The position numbers and the translations under genes are program-made. A model generated the notes under the pieces. That model saw only the letters and a program-made list of their open reading frames with translations. It was not told where the DNA came from and did not search any database. Of a stretch of DNA of 64,000 bases, positions 43,138 through 50,545 are shown one piece after another (within the stretch, counting starts at the first letter, position 1; every line of letters begins with the position of its first letter). Source of the stretch: Azoarcus sp. L1K30. Lineage in GTDB: Bacteria > Pseudomonadota > Gammaproteobacteria > Burkholderiales > Rhodocyclaceae. The stretch lies in NCBI RefSeq assembly GCF_018122735.1, contig NZ_JAGRRD010000001.1:3024999-3088998 (forward strand), read 5' to 3'.

Positions 43138-44052
43138 ATGACATTCGACGAAATCTACAACATCGCCCTGATGCAGGGTTTTGCAGGCCTGAGCCTGTTC
43201 GCGGTGCTGCTGCTGATGGGCCTCGGTCTGGCGATCATCTTCGGCCAGATGGGCGTGATCAACATGGCCCATGGCGAATTCATGACCATCGGCGCCTACA
43301 CCATCTTCCTGTTTTCCAGCCTCACCGAATCGCTCGCGCCTGGCCTGATCCAGGTCTATTTCCCGATTGCCATCGTATGCGCTTTCCTGATCGCCTTCGC
43401 CTTCGGCTGGCTGGCCGAATGGGCGCTGATCCGGCACCTCTACAAGCGTCCGCTCGACACCCTGCTCGCCACCTGGGGTCTGTCGCTGGGCATGCAGCAG
43501 CTGTTTCGCTCCACCTTCGGTCCGAAGGAAGTCAGCCCCACCTTGCCCGACTGGCTGATGGGCTCCTGGGCGCCCACTGAAGGGCTGGACATTCCGATCA
43601 ACGGCATGTTCGTGCTCGCACTCACCGTGGTCGTCACGGGTGGCGTCCTGCTTGCGCTGTACAAGTCACGCTGGGGGTTGCGGGTGCGCGCCACCGTCGC
43701 CAACCGCACCATGGCCAACGCCATCGGCATCAACACCACGCGCACCGACCGTCTCACCTTTGCCATCGGCTGCGGCGTGGCCGGCGTGGCCGGCGCGGCC
43801 TTTACCACCATCGGCTCCACCGGGCCGACCAGTGGCTCGCTCTACATCGTCGACGCCTTCCTGGTGGTGACCTTCGGCGGCGCCGCAAGCCTGTGGGGCA
43901 CGGTGGTATCCGCGTTCGGCATCGCCCAGACCCAGTCGATTTCCGAGTTCTTCCTCAGCGGCTCGAATGCGAAGGTCCTGACTCTGCTGATGATCGTGAC
44001 CATCCTCATGCTGCGACCGCAAGGCCTGTTCGCCGCCAAGGTCCGTCGCTGA
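43138..44052 (+). CDS. Amide/urea ABC transporter permease (UrtB/FmdE-like)
   Basis: 304 aa, about eight membrane spans. It has the UrtB/LivH-family opening (L-G-L-A-I-I-F-G-Q-M-G-V-I-N-M-A-H-G-E-F-M) and the later cytoplasmic loop K-S-R-W-G-L-R-V-R-A-T-V-A-N-R-T-M-A-N-A-I-G-I, the EAA-like contact with the ATPase. G-G-A-A-S-L-W-G-T follows in the last third. It pairs with the gene at 44079. Confidence 0.9.
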   Translation: MTFDEIYNIALMQGFAGLSLFAVLLLMGLGLAIIFGQMGVINMAHGEFMTIGAYTIFLFSSLTESLAPGLIQVYFPIAIVCAFLIAFAFGWLAEWALIRHLYKRPLDTLLATWGLSLGMQQLFRSTFGPKEVSPTLPDWLMGSWAPTEGLDIPINGMFVLALTVVVTGGVLLALYKSRWGLRVRATVANRTMANAIGINTTRTDRLTFAIGCGVAGVAGAAFTTIGSTGPTSGSLYIVDAFLVVTFGGAASLWGTVVSAFGIAQTQSISEFFLSGSNAKVLTLLMIVTILMLRPQGLFAAKVRR

Positions 44053-44078
44053 CCCCCGCCCAATCCGGAGAGCCAACC

Positions 44079-45269
44079 ATGAATGCAATCAAGAATCGGG
44101 TGATGCGAGGCGGCTACGGCAGCTTCGTGATCCTCGCCTTCATCCTGATAGTGGCGTTTCCGCTGCTGATGGACATCTTCCGCCTCAACCTGGTGGGCAA
44201 GTACCTCACCTATGGTTTCGTTGCCATCGGCCTGGTCATGCTGTGGGGCTACGGTGGCGTACTCAGTCTTGGCCAGGGCGTGTTCTTCGGCCTTGGCGGT
44301 TACGCGATGGCCATGTTCCTCAAGCTCGAGGCATCGGACCCCGTCAGTACCGCCATCCAGTCAACGCCGGGCATTCCGGACTTCATGGACTGGAACCAGC
44401 TGACCGAACTGCCAGCGTGGTGGCTTCCATTCAAATCGCTCCCGCTGACGCTGATCGCGGTCATCGCCATACCGACCCTGCTCGCCTTCATCATCAGCTA
44501 CGCGATGTTCAAGCGCCGCGTCGGCGGAGTGTATTTCGCCATCATCACGCAGGCTGTCGCCCTGATCCTGACGGTGCTGATCATCGGTCAGCAGGGCTAT
44601 ACCGGCGGCGTCAACGGCATGACCGACCTCAAGACCCTGATGGGCTGGGACATCCGCACCGACAGCGCCAAGTACATCCTCTATTTCATCAATGTCGGTT
44701 TGCTGCTGGGGTCGATTGCGCTGTGTCGCTGGATCCAGCTCAGCAAGCTCGGCACCCTGCTGCTGGCCATGCGCGACAAGGAAGACAGGGTGCGCTTCTC
44801 GGGCTACGACGTGTCGATGTTCAAGGTCTTCGCCTTCTGCCTGGCCGCCGCGCTGTCGGCGATCGGTGGCGCGATGTTCACGCTGCAGGTGGGCTTCATG
44901 TCGCCCTCTTTCGTCGGCATTGTGCCGTCGATCGAGATGGTCATCTTCGCCGCCATCGGAGGCCGCATGAGCCTGATCGGTGCGGTGTACGGCACCTTGT
45001 TGGTGAACTTCGGAAAGACCTATTTCTCGGAGAGCTTCCCCGACTTGTGGTTGTTCCTGATGTCCGCACTTTTCATCAGCGTGGTGATGGTGTTCCCCAA
45101 CGGCCTCGCCGGCCTGTACGAAAGCCACGTCAAACCCAGGCTGGTCCGACGCAAATCGGGGTCCGGGCCCGCAAAGTCAATCGAGACGCCCCCAAAACCC
45201 GCAGCAACGCCTTCCACCCCCGCCAGCGACATTGGCCTGGGCGCCAAGGTCAGCAACCAGTCCGCCTGA
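44079..45269 (+). CDS. Amide/urea ABC transporter permease (UrtC/FmdF-like)
   Basis: 396 aa from the ATG at 44079 with GGAG upstream; the frame extends back into the previous gene without a supported start. It has about nine membrane spans, with G-Y-G-G-V-L-S-L-G-Q-G-V-F-F-G-L-G-G-Y-A near the start, as in UrtC/LivM proteins. L-L-A-M-R-D-K-E-D-R-V-R-F-S-G-Y is the ATPase contact loop and G-G-R-M-S-L-I-G-A-V-Y-G the late glycine-rich element. The C-terminal about 45 residues are a Pro/Ala/Lys-rich tail not needed for the fold. Confidence 0.9.
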   Translation: MNAIKNRVMRGGYGSFVILAFILIVAFPLLMDIFRLNLVGKYLTYGFVAIGLVMLWGYGGVLSLGQGVFFGLGGYAMAMFLKLEASDPVSTAIQSTPGIPDFMDWNQLTELPAWWLPFKSLPLTLIAVIAIPTLLAFIISYAMFKRRVGGVYFAIITQAVALILTVLIIGQQGYTGGVNGMTDLKTLMGWDIRTDSAKYILYFINVGLLLGSIALCRWIQLSKLGTLLLAMRDKEDRVRFSGYDVSMFKVFAFCLAAALSAIGGAMFTLQVGFMSPSFVGIVPSIEMVIFAAIGGRMSLIGAVYGTLLVNFGKTYFSESFPDLWLFLMSALFISVVMVFPNGLAGLYESHVKPRLVRRKSGSGPAKSIETPPKPAATPSTPASDIGLGAKVSNQSA

Positions 45270-45287
45270 TCGACAACGGAGAAGATC

Positions 45288-46031
45288 ATGAGTAATACCG
45301 ACTTCGTGCTCGCCGTGGAAGACCTGACGGTGTCCTTCGACGGCTTCAAGGCCATCGACAACCTCAACCTGTATGTGGACCGCGGCGAACTGCGGGTCGT
45401 GATCGGCCCCAATGGCGCCGGCAAGACGACCCTGCTCGACCTCATCTGCGGCAAGACCAAGGCCTCGACAGGCAGCATCAAGTTCAAGAACGAGGAGATG
45501 ACCAGACTCTCCGAGCACATGATCGTGCGCGCCGGCATCGGCCGCAAGTTCCAGACGCCGTCGATCTACGAAAACCTGAGCGTGTTCAAGAACCTCGAAG
45601 TCTCCTTTCCCCGCGGTCGTGGCGTGTTTGGCGCACTCGGGTTCAAGTGCGACGACGAGGTCCGCAACAAGGTCAACGAAGTGGCCGACATGATCGGCCT
45701 CACCGACCGCCTCGACGTCGAGTCCGGCCTGCTGTCGCACGGCCAGAAGCAATGGCTGGAGATCGGCATGCTGCTGATGCAGGACCCCGAACTGCTGATG
45801 CTCGACGAGCCCATTGCCGGCATGAGCGCGCGCGAGCGCGAGCTGACCGCAGAACTGCTGCTGCGCATCTGCAAGAACCGCTCGGTCATCGTCATCGAGC
45901 ACGACATGGAGTTCGTGTCGCGCATCGCCCACAAGGTCACCGTCATGCATCAGGGAAAGATACTCGCCGAAGGCTCGATGGAGAAGGTTCAGGCCGACCC
46001 CAAGGTCATCGACGTCTACCTCGGCCACTGA
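45288..46031 (+). CDS. Amide/urea ABC transporter ATPase (UrtD-like)
   Basis: 247 aa. Walker A G-P-N-G-A-G-K-T-T at about 41, signature L-L-S-H-G-Q-K-Q-W-L-E-I with His in place of the usual Gly (normal for UrtD), Walker B L-L-M-L-D-E-P-I-A-G-M-S, and switch H in I-E-H-D-M-E-F-V. The I-A-G-M-S loop and length match UrtD. It lies 18 bp after the permease gene. Confidence 0.92.
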   Translation: MSNTDFVLAVEDLTVSFDGFKAIDNLNLYVDRGELRVVIGPNGAGKTTLLDLICGKTKASTGSIKFKNEEMTRLSEHMIVRAGIGRKFQTPSIYENLSVFKNLEVSFPRGRGVFGALGFKCDDEVRNKVNEVADMIGLTDRLDVESGLLSHGQKQWLEIGMLLMQDPELLMLDEPIAGMSARERELTAELLLRICKNRSVIVIEHDMEFVSRIAHKVTVMHQGKILAEGSMEKVQADPKVIDVYLGH

Positions 46032-46042
46032 CAGGAGCAATC

Positions 46043-46732
46043 ATGCTGAACGTATCGGATGTCGTGGTGAACTACGGTCAGAGCGAGGCGCTGCACGGCA
46101 TCTCGTTCAAGGCCGAACGCAATGAGGCGGTCGCCATCATGGGCCGCAACGGAATGGGCAAGACCACCCTGTTCAAGTCGCTGATGGGGGTACTCCCCAT
46201 CCGCTCGGGATCGGTCGAGGTCGACGGGCAGGAGGTGTCGAAGGACGAAAGCTATCGCCGCGTCGCCAAGGGCATCGCCTATGTGCCCCAGGGCCGTCTG
46301 ATCTTTTCCACGCTGACGGTGGAGGAGAACATTCAGACCGGGCTCGAGAACGCCCGCGAAAAGCACATTCCCGAAGAGATCTACGCCCTCTTCCCGGTGC
46401 TATGGGACATGCGCCGCCGCAAGGGGGGCAACCTGTCGGGTGGCCAGCAGCAGCAGCTCGCCATCGCCCGCGCGCTGGTCACCAACCCAAAGGTCTTGCT
46501 GCTCGACGAACCCACCGAGGGTATCCAGCCCTCGATCATCAAGGACATTGCCAAGGCGCTCAACGAGATCCGCAAGCTGCGCCAGATCACCATCGTGGTC
46601 TCCGAGCAGGTCCTCTCCTTCGCCATGGATGTCGCCGACCGCCTGTTTGTCATCGAAGGCGGTCGTCTGGTCCATGAAAGCACGCGCGCGGATACCGACG
46701 AGGCGCGCATCAAGCAGTTCCTGTCGGTCTAA
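46043..46732 (+). CDS. Amide/urea ABC transporter ATPase (UrtE-like)
   Basis: 229 aa from the ATG at 46043 with AGGAG just before it; the longer upstream frame lies inside the previous gene. Walker A G-R-N-G-M-G-K-T-T, signature L-S-G-G-Q-Q-Q-Q-L-A-I-A-R, Walker B L-L-L-D-E-P-T-E-G-I-Q-P-S, and V-V-S-E-Q in place of the switch His (Gln, as in many UrtE/LivF proteins). It completes a five-part importer: one binding protein, two permeases, two ATPases. Confidence 0.92.
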   Translation: MLNVSDVVVNYGQSEALHGISFKAERNEAVAIMGRNGMGKTTLFKSLMGVLPIRSGSVEVDGQEVSKDESYRRVAKGIAYVPQGRLIFSTLTVEENIQTGLENAREKHIPEEIYALFPVLWDMRRRKGGNLSGGQQQQLAIARALVTNPKVLLLDEPTEGIQPSIIKDIAKALNEIRKLRQITIVVSEQVLSFAMDVADRLFVIEGGRLVHESTRADTDEARIKQFLSV

Positions 46733-46753
46733 CTCACACCAAAGAGGTATGCC

Positions 46754-47986
46754 ATGCCTGAAACCCTGATCAAGGTCGATCTGAAGCAGTCCCCGTACGA
46801 AAACGAAATGGTGCATAACCGCTGGCACCCGGACATCCCGATGGCGTGCTGGGTCAAGCCCGGCGACGACTTCGTCCTCGAGACCTATGACTGGACCGGC
46901 GGCGCGATCAAGAACGACGACGACGCCTCCGATGTGCGCGACGTCGATCTGTCCACCGTACACTTCCTGTCCGGCCCGGTCGGTGTCGAAGGCGCCGAAC
47001 CGGGCGACCTGCTGGTCGTCGATCTGCTCGACATCGGCGCAAAGGAAGAGAGCCTGTGGGGCTTCAACGGGTTCTTTTCGAAGACCAACGGCGGCGGTTT
47101 CCTCACCGAGCACTTCCCCCATGCGCAGAAGTCGATCTGGGATTTCGAAGGCATGTTCACCAGGAGCCGCCATATCCCTGGCGTGAACTTCGCCGGCCTC
47201 ATCCACCCCGGCCTGATCGGTTGCCTGCCCGACCAGAAGATGCTCGACATGTGGAACGAGCGCGAAGTGGATTTCATCGCCACCCAACCCGACCGCGTGC
47301 CGCCGCTGGCCAACCCGCCGGCCCCCAAGACCGCCCACATGGGCAAGATGCAGGGCGAAGCCCGCGACAAGGCTGCGGCCGAAGGCGCACGCACCGTGCC
47401 GCCGCGCGAGCACGGTGGCAACTGCGACATCAAGGATCTGTCGCGTGGCGCGAAGATCTTCTTCCCCGTCTATGTGAAGGGTGCCGGCCTGTCGGTGGGC
47501 GATCTGCACTTCTCCCAGGGCGATGGCGAGATCACCTTCTGCGGCGCCATCGAGATGGCCGGCTGGGTGCACATGCGCGTGTCGCTGATCAAGGGCGGGA
47601 TGGAGAAGTACGCCATCAAGAACCCGATCTTCAAGCCCAGCCCGATCACGCCGAATTACAAGGACTACGTCATCTTCGAGGGCATCTCGGTCGATGAGCA
47701 GGGCAAGCAGCACTATCTCGACGTGCATGTCGCCTACCGCCAGGCCTGCCTCAATGCCATCGAGTATCTGAAGAAGTTCGGCTACTCCGGCGCCCAGGCC
47801 TACTCGCTGCTCGGCACCGCGCCGGTACAGGGTCACATCAGTGGCGTGGTCGATATTCCGAACGCCTGCGCCACCCTGTGGCTGCCGACCGAGATCTTCG
47901 AGTTCGACATCAACCCCAACGCATCGGGACCGACCAAGTTCATCACCGGCACGGCCGACCTGCCGATCGCCTACGACAAGGTCTGA
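46754..47986 (+). CDS. fmdA: Formamidase FmdA (acetamidase/formamidase family)
   Basis: 410 aa, normal length for FmdA. The chain matches the Methylophilus-type formamidase throughout: V-H-N-R-W-H-P-D-I-P near the start, F-L-S-G-P-V-G-V-E-G-A-E-P-G-D-L-L-V-V, G-V-N-F-A-G-L-I-H-P-G-L-I-G-C, R-E-H-G-G-N-C-D-I-K-D-L, and L-H-F-S-Q-G-D-G-E. It hydrolyses formamide to formate and ammonia (EC 3.5.1.49), with lower activity on acetamide in known members. Encoded right after the importer genes, it would act on imported amides. A strong hairpin follows the gene. Confidence 0.95.
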   Translation: MPETLIKVDLKQSPYENEMVHNRWHPDIPMACWVKPGDDFVLETYDWTGGAIKNDDDASDVRDVDLSTVHFLSGPVGVEGAEPGDLLVVDLLDIGAKEESLWGFNGFFSKTNGGGFLTEHFPHAQKSIWDFEGMFTRSRHIPGVNFAGLIHPGLIGCLPDQKMLDMWNEREVDFIATQPDRVPPLANPPAPKTAHMGKMQGEARDKAAAEGARTVPPREHGGNCDIKDLSRGAKIFFPVYVKGAGLSVGDLHFSQGDGEITFCGAIEMAGWVHMRVSLIKGGMEKYAIKNPIFKPSPITPNYKDYVIFEGISVDEQGKQHYLDVHVAYRQACLNAIEYLKKFGYSGAQAYSLLGTAPVQGHISGVVDIPNACATLWLPTEIFEFDINPNASGPTKFITGTADLPIAYDKV

Positions 47987-47996
47987 ACCTGACCCT

Positions 47997-48024
47997 TGCA
48001 GCGCGTCCTTACGGACGCGCTGCA
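47997..48024 (+). other. 12-bp intercistronic hairpin between fmdA and fmdB
   Basis: A perfect 12-bp stem (47997-48008 with 48013-48024), loop TTAC, is followed by CTTTGCC and no T run. It starts 10 bp after the fmdA stop and ends 32 bp before fmdB. It is probably an mRNA stabiliser or attenuator that sets fmdA above the genes behind it. It also shows that the open frame upstream of fmdB is not coding. Confidence 0.65.
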
Positions 48025-48055
48025 CTTTGCCCTGCCAGACTCCAGGAGAGCCGAA

Positions 48056-48397
48056 ATGCCGACCTATGAATACTGCTGTGAAGACTGCGGTGACTTCACC
48101 GCCTATCGTCCGATCGCAATCCGCAACGATCCATGCATCTGCCCCTACTGCGGCAAGGCCTCCGAGCGCGTCATTCTCAGTGCACCGACGCTGGCGACGA
48201 TGTCATCCACCAATCGCATCGCCCACGCCACCAACGAACGTGCCGCCCACGCGCCCAAGACCAGCGCCGAGCACCACGCCACCCACCGCCACGGGCCGGG
48301 TTGCGGCTGCGGATCGGGTATCTCCAGATCGACGGTGAAAAGCCCGGATGGCGCCAAGACTTTTCCCACCAAGCGCCCGTGGATGATCAGCCATTAA
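48056..48397 (+). CDS. fmdB: FmdB-family zinc ribbon protein
   Basis: 113 aa from the ATG at 48056 (M-P-T-Y-E-Y). The first about 40 residues are the FmdB zinc ribbon, with C-C-E-D-C-G and C-I-C-P-Y-C-G-K knuckles. The tail is rich in His, Ala, Ser and Gly, with G-C-G-C-G-S-G. FmdB was first described as a possible regulator of the amide operon in Methylophilus, and its molecular role is still unclear. Its place between the two amidase genes repeats the classic fmd arrangement. Confidence 0.9.
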   Translation: MPTYEYCCEDCGDFTAYRPIAIRNDPCICPYCGKASERVILSAPTLATMSSTNRIAHATNERAAHAPKTSAEHHATHRHGPGCGCGSGISRSTVKSPDGAKTFPTKRPWMISH

Positions 48398-48435
48398 TCA
48401 TGGAGCACTGACGCTCCGCTTCGAGGACACGCAAG

Positions 48436-49473
48436 ATGAGACACGGTGATATTTCCAGCAGCAAGGACTGCGTAGGCGTCGCAGTCGTCAACTACAAGAT
48501 GCCCAGCCTGCACACGAAGGCGGAAGTCATTGCCAATGCACGCAAGATCGCCGACATGGTGGTCGGCATGAAGCGCGGCCTGCCCGGCATGGACCTTGTC
48601 GTGTTTCCGGAGTACTCCACGCACGGCATCATGTACGACGCCAAGGAGATGTACGACACCGCCGCCGCCATTCCCGGCGAGGAAACCGAGATCTTTGCCG
48701 CCGCCTGTCGCAAGGCCAAGGTGTGGGGGGTGTTCTCCCTCACCGGCGAGCGCCACGAGGAGCACCCGAACAAGGCCCCTTACAACACCCTGATCCTGAT
48801 GAACGACCAGGGCGAAATCGTGCAGAAGTATCGCAAGATCATGCCCTGGGTGCCGATCGAGGGCTGGTATCCAGGTGACTGCACCTATGTGTCCGACGGC
48901 CCCAAAGGCATGAAGATCAGCCTCATCATCTGCGACGACGGCAACTACCCCGAAATCTGGCGCGACTGCGCAATGAAGGGGGCAGAGCTGATCGTGCGCT
49001 GCCAGGGCTACATGTATCCGGCCAAGGATCAGCAGGTGCTGGTGGCCAAGGCCATGGCGTGGATGAACAACTGCTACGTTGCAGTGGCCAACGCCAGTGG
49101 CTTCGACGGCGTGTATTCCTACTTCGGCCATTCGGCCATCGTCGGCTTCGATGGCCGCACGCTGGGCGAATGCGGCGAGGAGGACATGGGCATCCAGTAC
49201 GCCGAGCTGTCGACAAGCCTGATTCGCGACTTCCGCAAGAACGCGCAGTCGCAGAACCACCTGTTCAAGCTGCTGCACCGCGGCTACACCGGCAAGATCA
49301 ACTCCGGCGAAGAGGCTTCGGGCGTCGCCGCTTGTCCTTACGGTTTCTACGCCGACTGGATCAATGACCCGGAAGGCACGCGCAAGAAGGTGGAGGCCAT
49401 CACCCGCAGCACGGTGGGCACCCCGGAATGCCCCATCGACGGCATTCCGAATCAGGCACCGGAACACCGCTGA
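48436..49473 (+). CDS. amiE: Aliphatic amidase AmiE
   Basis: 345 aa, close to the Pseudomonas AmiE length of 346. The first ten residues ([10 protein letters not shown]) and most of the chain are recognisably AmiE. The nitrilase-family triad is complete: E59 in F-P-E-Y, K134 in Y-R-K, and C166 in I-I-C-D-D-G-N. It hydrolyses acetamide, propionamide and similar to the acid plus ammonia (EC 3.5.1.4). FmdA and AmiE together cover formamide and longer amides. In Pseudomonas amiE is governed by AmiC/AmiR antitermination; no amiR-like gene is here, and a two-component pair takes that place. AGGA lies in a normal position before the ATG. Confidence 0.96.
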   Translation: MRHGDISSSKDCVGVAVVNYKMPSLHTKAEVIANARKIADMVVGMKRGLPGMDLVVFPEYSTHGIMYDAKEMYDTAAAIPGEETEIFAAACRKAKVWGVFSLTGERHEEHPNKAPYNTLILMNDQGEIVQKYRKIMPWVPIEGWYPGDCTYVSDGPKGMKISLIICDDGNYPEIWRDCAMKGAELIVRCQGYMYPAKDQQVLVAKAMAWMNNCYVAVANASGFDGVYSYFGHSAIVGFDGRTLGECGEEDMGIQYAELSTSLIRDFRKNAQSQNHLFKLLHRGYTGKINSGEEASGVAACPYGFYADWINDPEGTRKKVEAITRSTVGTPECPIDGIPNQAPEHR

Positions 49474-49516
49474 ACGCCGGCCGGGTCTGGCGTCATGCCC
49501 GGCACACTGCGTGACA

Positions 49517-49695
49517 GCTTGCGTTGGCTGGCGCAGAGGCGATTTCAGGCCCGCCGCCGCAGGCATCGTCCTCCTGGGGCCTTCCGCACCGGCTGTCCGA
49601 GCGCAGCGAGTGCCGGCGCGGCCAGGATGACGGTGCCTGCGGCGGGCACCCGAAGGGCGAGGCCTGCATGAGCCACAGCGCCAGCCAACGCAAGC
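49517..49695. repeat. 179-bp imperfect palindrome (long inverted repeat), possible MITE or folded RNA
   Basis: The ends are a perfect 18-bp inverted repeat (GCTTGCGTTGGCTGGCGC at 49517-49534, its complement at 49678-49695). Inside, 49550-49565 pairs with 49634-49647 apart from a 3-nt bulge, and about 49567-49577 pairs with about 49622-49632 with one mismatch. Towards the centre lie GGCC/CCGGC blocks around GAGCGCAGCGAG. The whole unit folds into one long stem. It fills most of the 271-bp gap after amiE. No transposase, no convincing gene. It could be a non-autonomous mobile element, an interspersed repeat, or the operon's terminator. Confidence 0.7.
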
Positions 49696-49744
49696 GGGCA
49701 CCGGTCAGCACACACCCTCCTTCCTGCCTTTCTTGCCAGCAATA

Positions 49745-50545
49745 ATGGACCTCTCCGACTACCGCTTAAGCGCAGAACCCTATTACCGCCCCGTCGGTCA
49801 CGAGATCGCGCTCTACGAGCACGCCTACGCCCACCGCCTGCCCCTGATCCTCAAAGGCCCCACCGGCTGCGGCAAGACCCGCTTCGTCGAATACATGGCC
49901 TGGCGCCTGGGCAAACCGCTGATTACCCTCGCCTGCAACGAAGACATGACCGCAGCCGACCTTGTCGGCCGCTTTCTGCTCGACGCCGACGGCACCCGTT
50001 GGCACGACGGTCCGCTCACTGTCGCCGCGCGCTACGGCGCCATCTGCTACCTCGACGAAGTCGTCGAGGCGCGCCAGGACACCACCGTCGTCATTCACCC
50101 ACTGACCGACACCCGGCGCAACCTGCCGCTCGAGCGCAAGGGCGAGGTCGTTCACGCGCACCCGGACTTCCAGCTCGTGGTGTCCTACAACCCTGGCTAC
50201 CAAAGCGGCGCCAAGAGCCTCAAGCCATCCACCCGCCAACGTTTTGCAGCACTTGAATTCGACTACCCCGATGCCGCGGCAGAGATCGAGATCCTTGCCC
50301 ACGAAGCGCGGATCGACCGTACTCTCGCCGCCACACTGGTCGACATCGCCCGCCACTCCCGCGCCCTGCGCACGCGCGGTCTCGACGAAGGCATCTCGAC
50401 GCGGATGCTGATCTACGCCGGCGTACTGATACGCGATGGGCTACCCGCCGCGGAAAGCTGTCACATGGCCATGACCAGCGCCATCACCGACGACCCCGAC
50501 CTGAGGCAGGCCCTGCAGGACATCGTGAATGCCTGCCTCGGCTGA
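49745..50545 (+). CDS. MoxR-family AAA+ ATPase, CbbQ/NorQ type
   Basis: 266 aa from the ATG at 49745. Y-Y-R-P-V-G-H-E at the N-terminus is the CbbQ/NirQ/NorQ opening. Walker A is L-K-G-P-T-G-C-G-K-T-R-F, Walker B A-I-C-Y-L-D-E-V-V-E-A, sensor 1 V-V-S-Y-N-P-G-Y-Q, and the arginine-finger region K-P-S-T-R-Q-R-F. These ATPases work with a VWA partner to activate a metalloenzyme (Rubisco for CbbQO, nitric oxide reductase for NorQD). No cbb or nor structural genes are near; the closest upstream enzyme is the amidase. The client is therefore unknown. Overlaps the next gene by 17 nt. Confidence 0.9.
   Translation: MDLSDYRLSAEPYYRPVGHEIALYEHAYAHRLPLILKGPTGCGKTRFVEYMAWRLGKPLITLACNEDMTAADLVGRFLLDADGTRWHDGPLTVAARYGAICYLDEVVEARQDTTVVIHPLTDTRRNLPLERKGEVVHAHPDFQLVVSYNPGYQSGAKSLKPSTRQRFAALEFDYPDAAAEIEILAHEARIDRTLAATLVDIARHSRALRTRGLDEGISTRMLIYAGVLIRDGLPAAESCHMAMTSAITDDPDLRQALQDIVNACLG

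Noticed and set aside
41809-46732. Naming the importer as a pure urea system (urtABCDE)
   Set aside because: No urease structural or accessory genes are in the window, and the genes behind the importer are formamidase and aliphatic amidase. The amide-type (fmdDEF-like) reading fits better, though urea binding cannot be excluded.
46400-48025. 541-codon antisense frame across fmdA and the last ATPase gene
   Set aside because: High-GC third-position bias opens long antisense frames; the sense strand encodes well-recognised FmdA and UrtE-like proteins.
49524-49745. Small open frames on both strands inside the amiE downstream gap
   Set aside because: They are produced by the long palindrome itself (each strand reads as the other's mirror) and lack ribosome sites.
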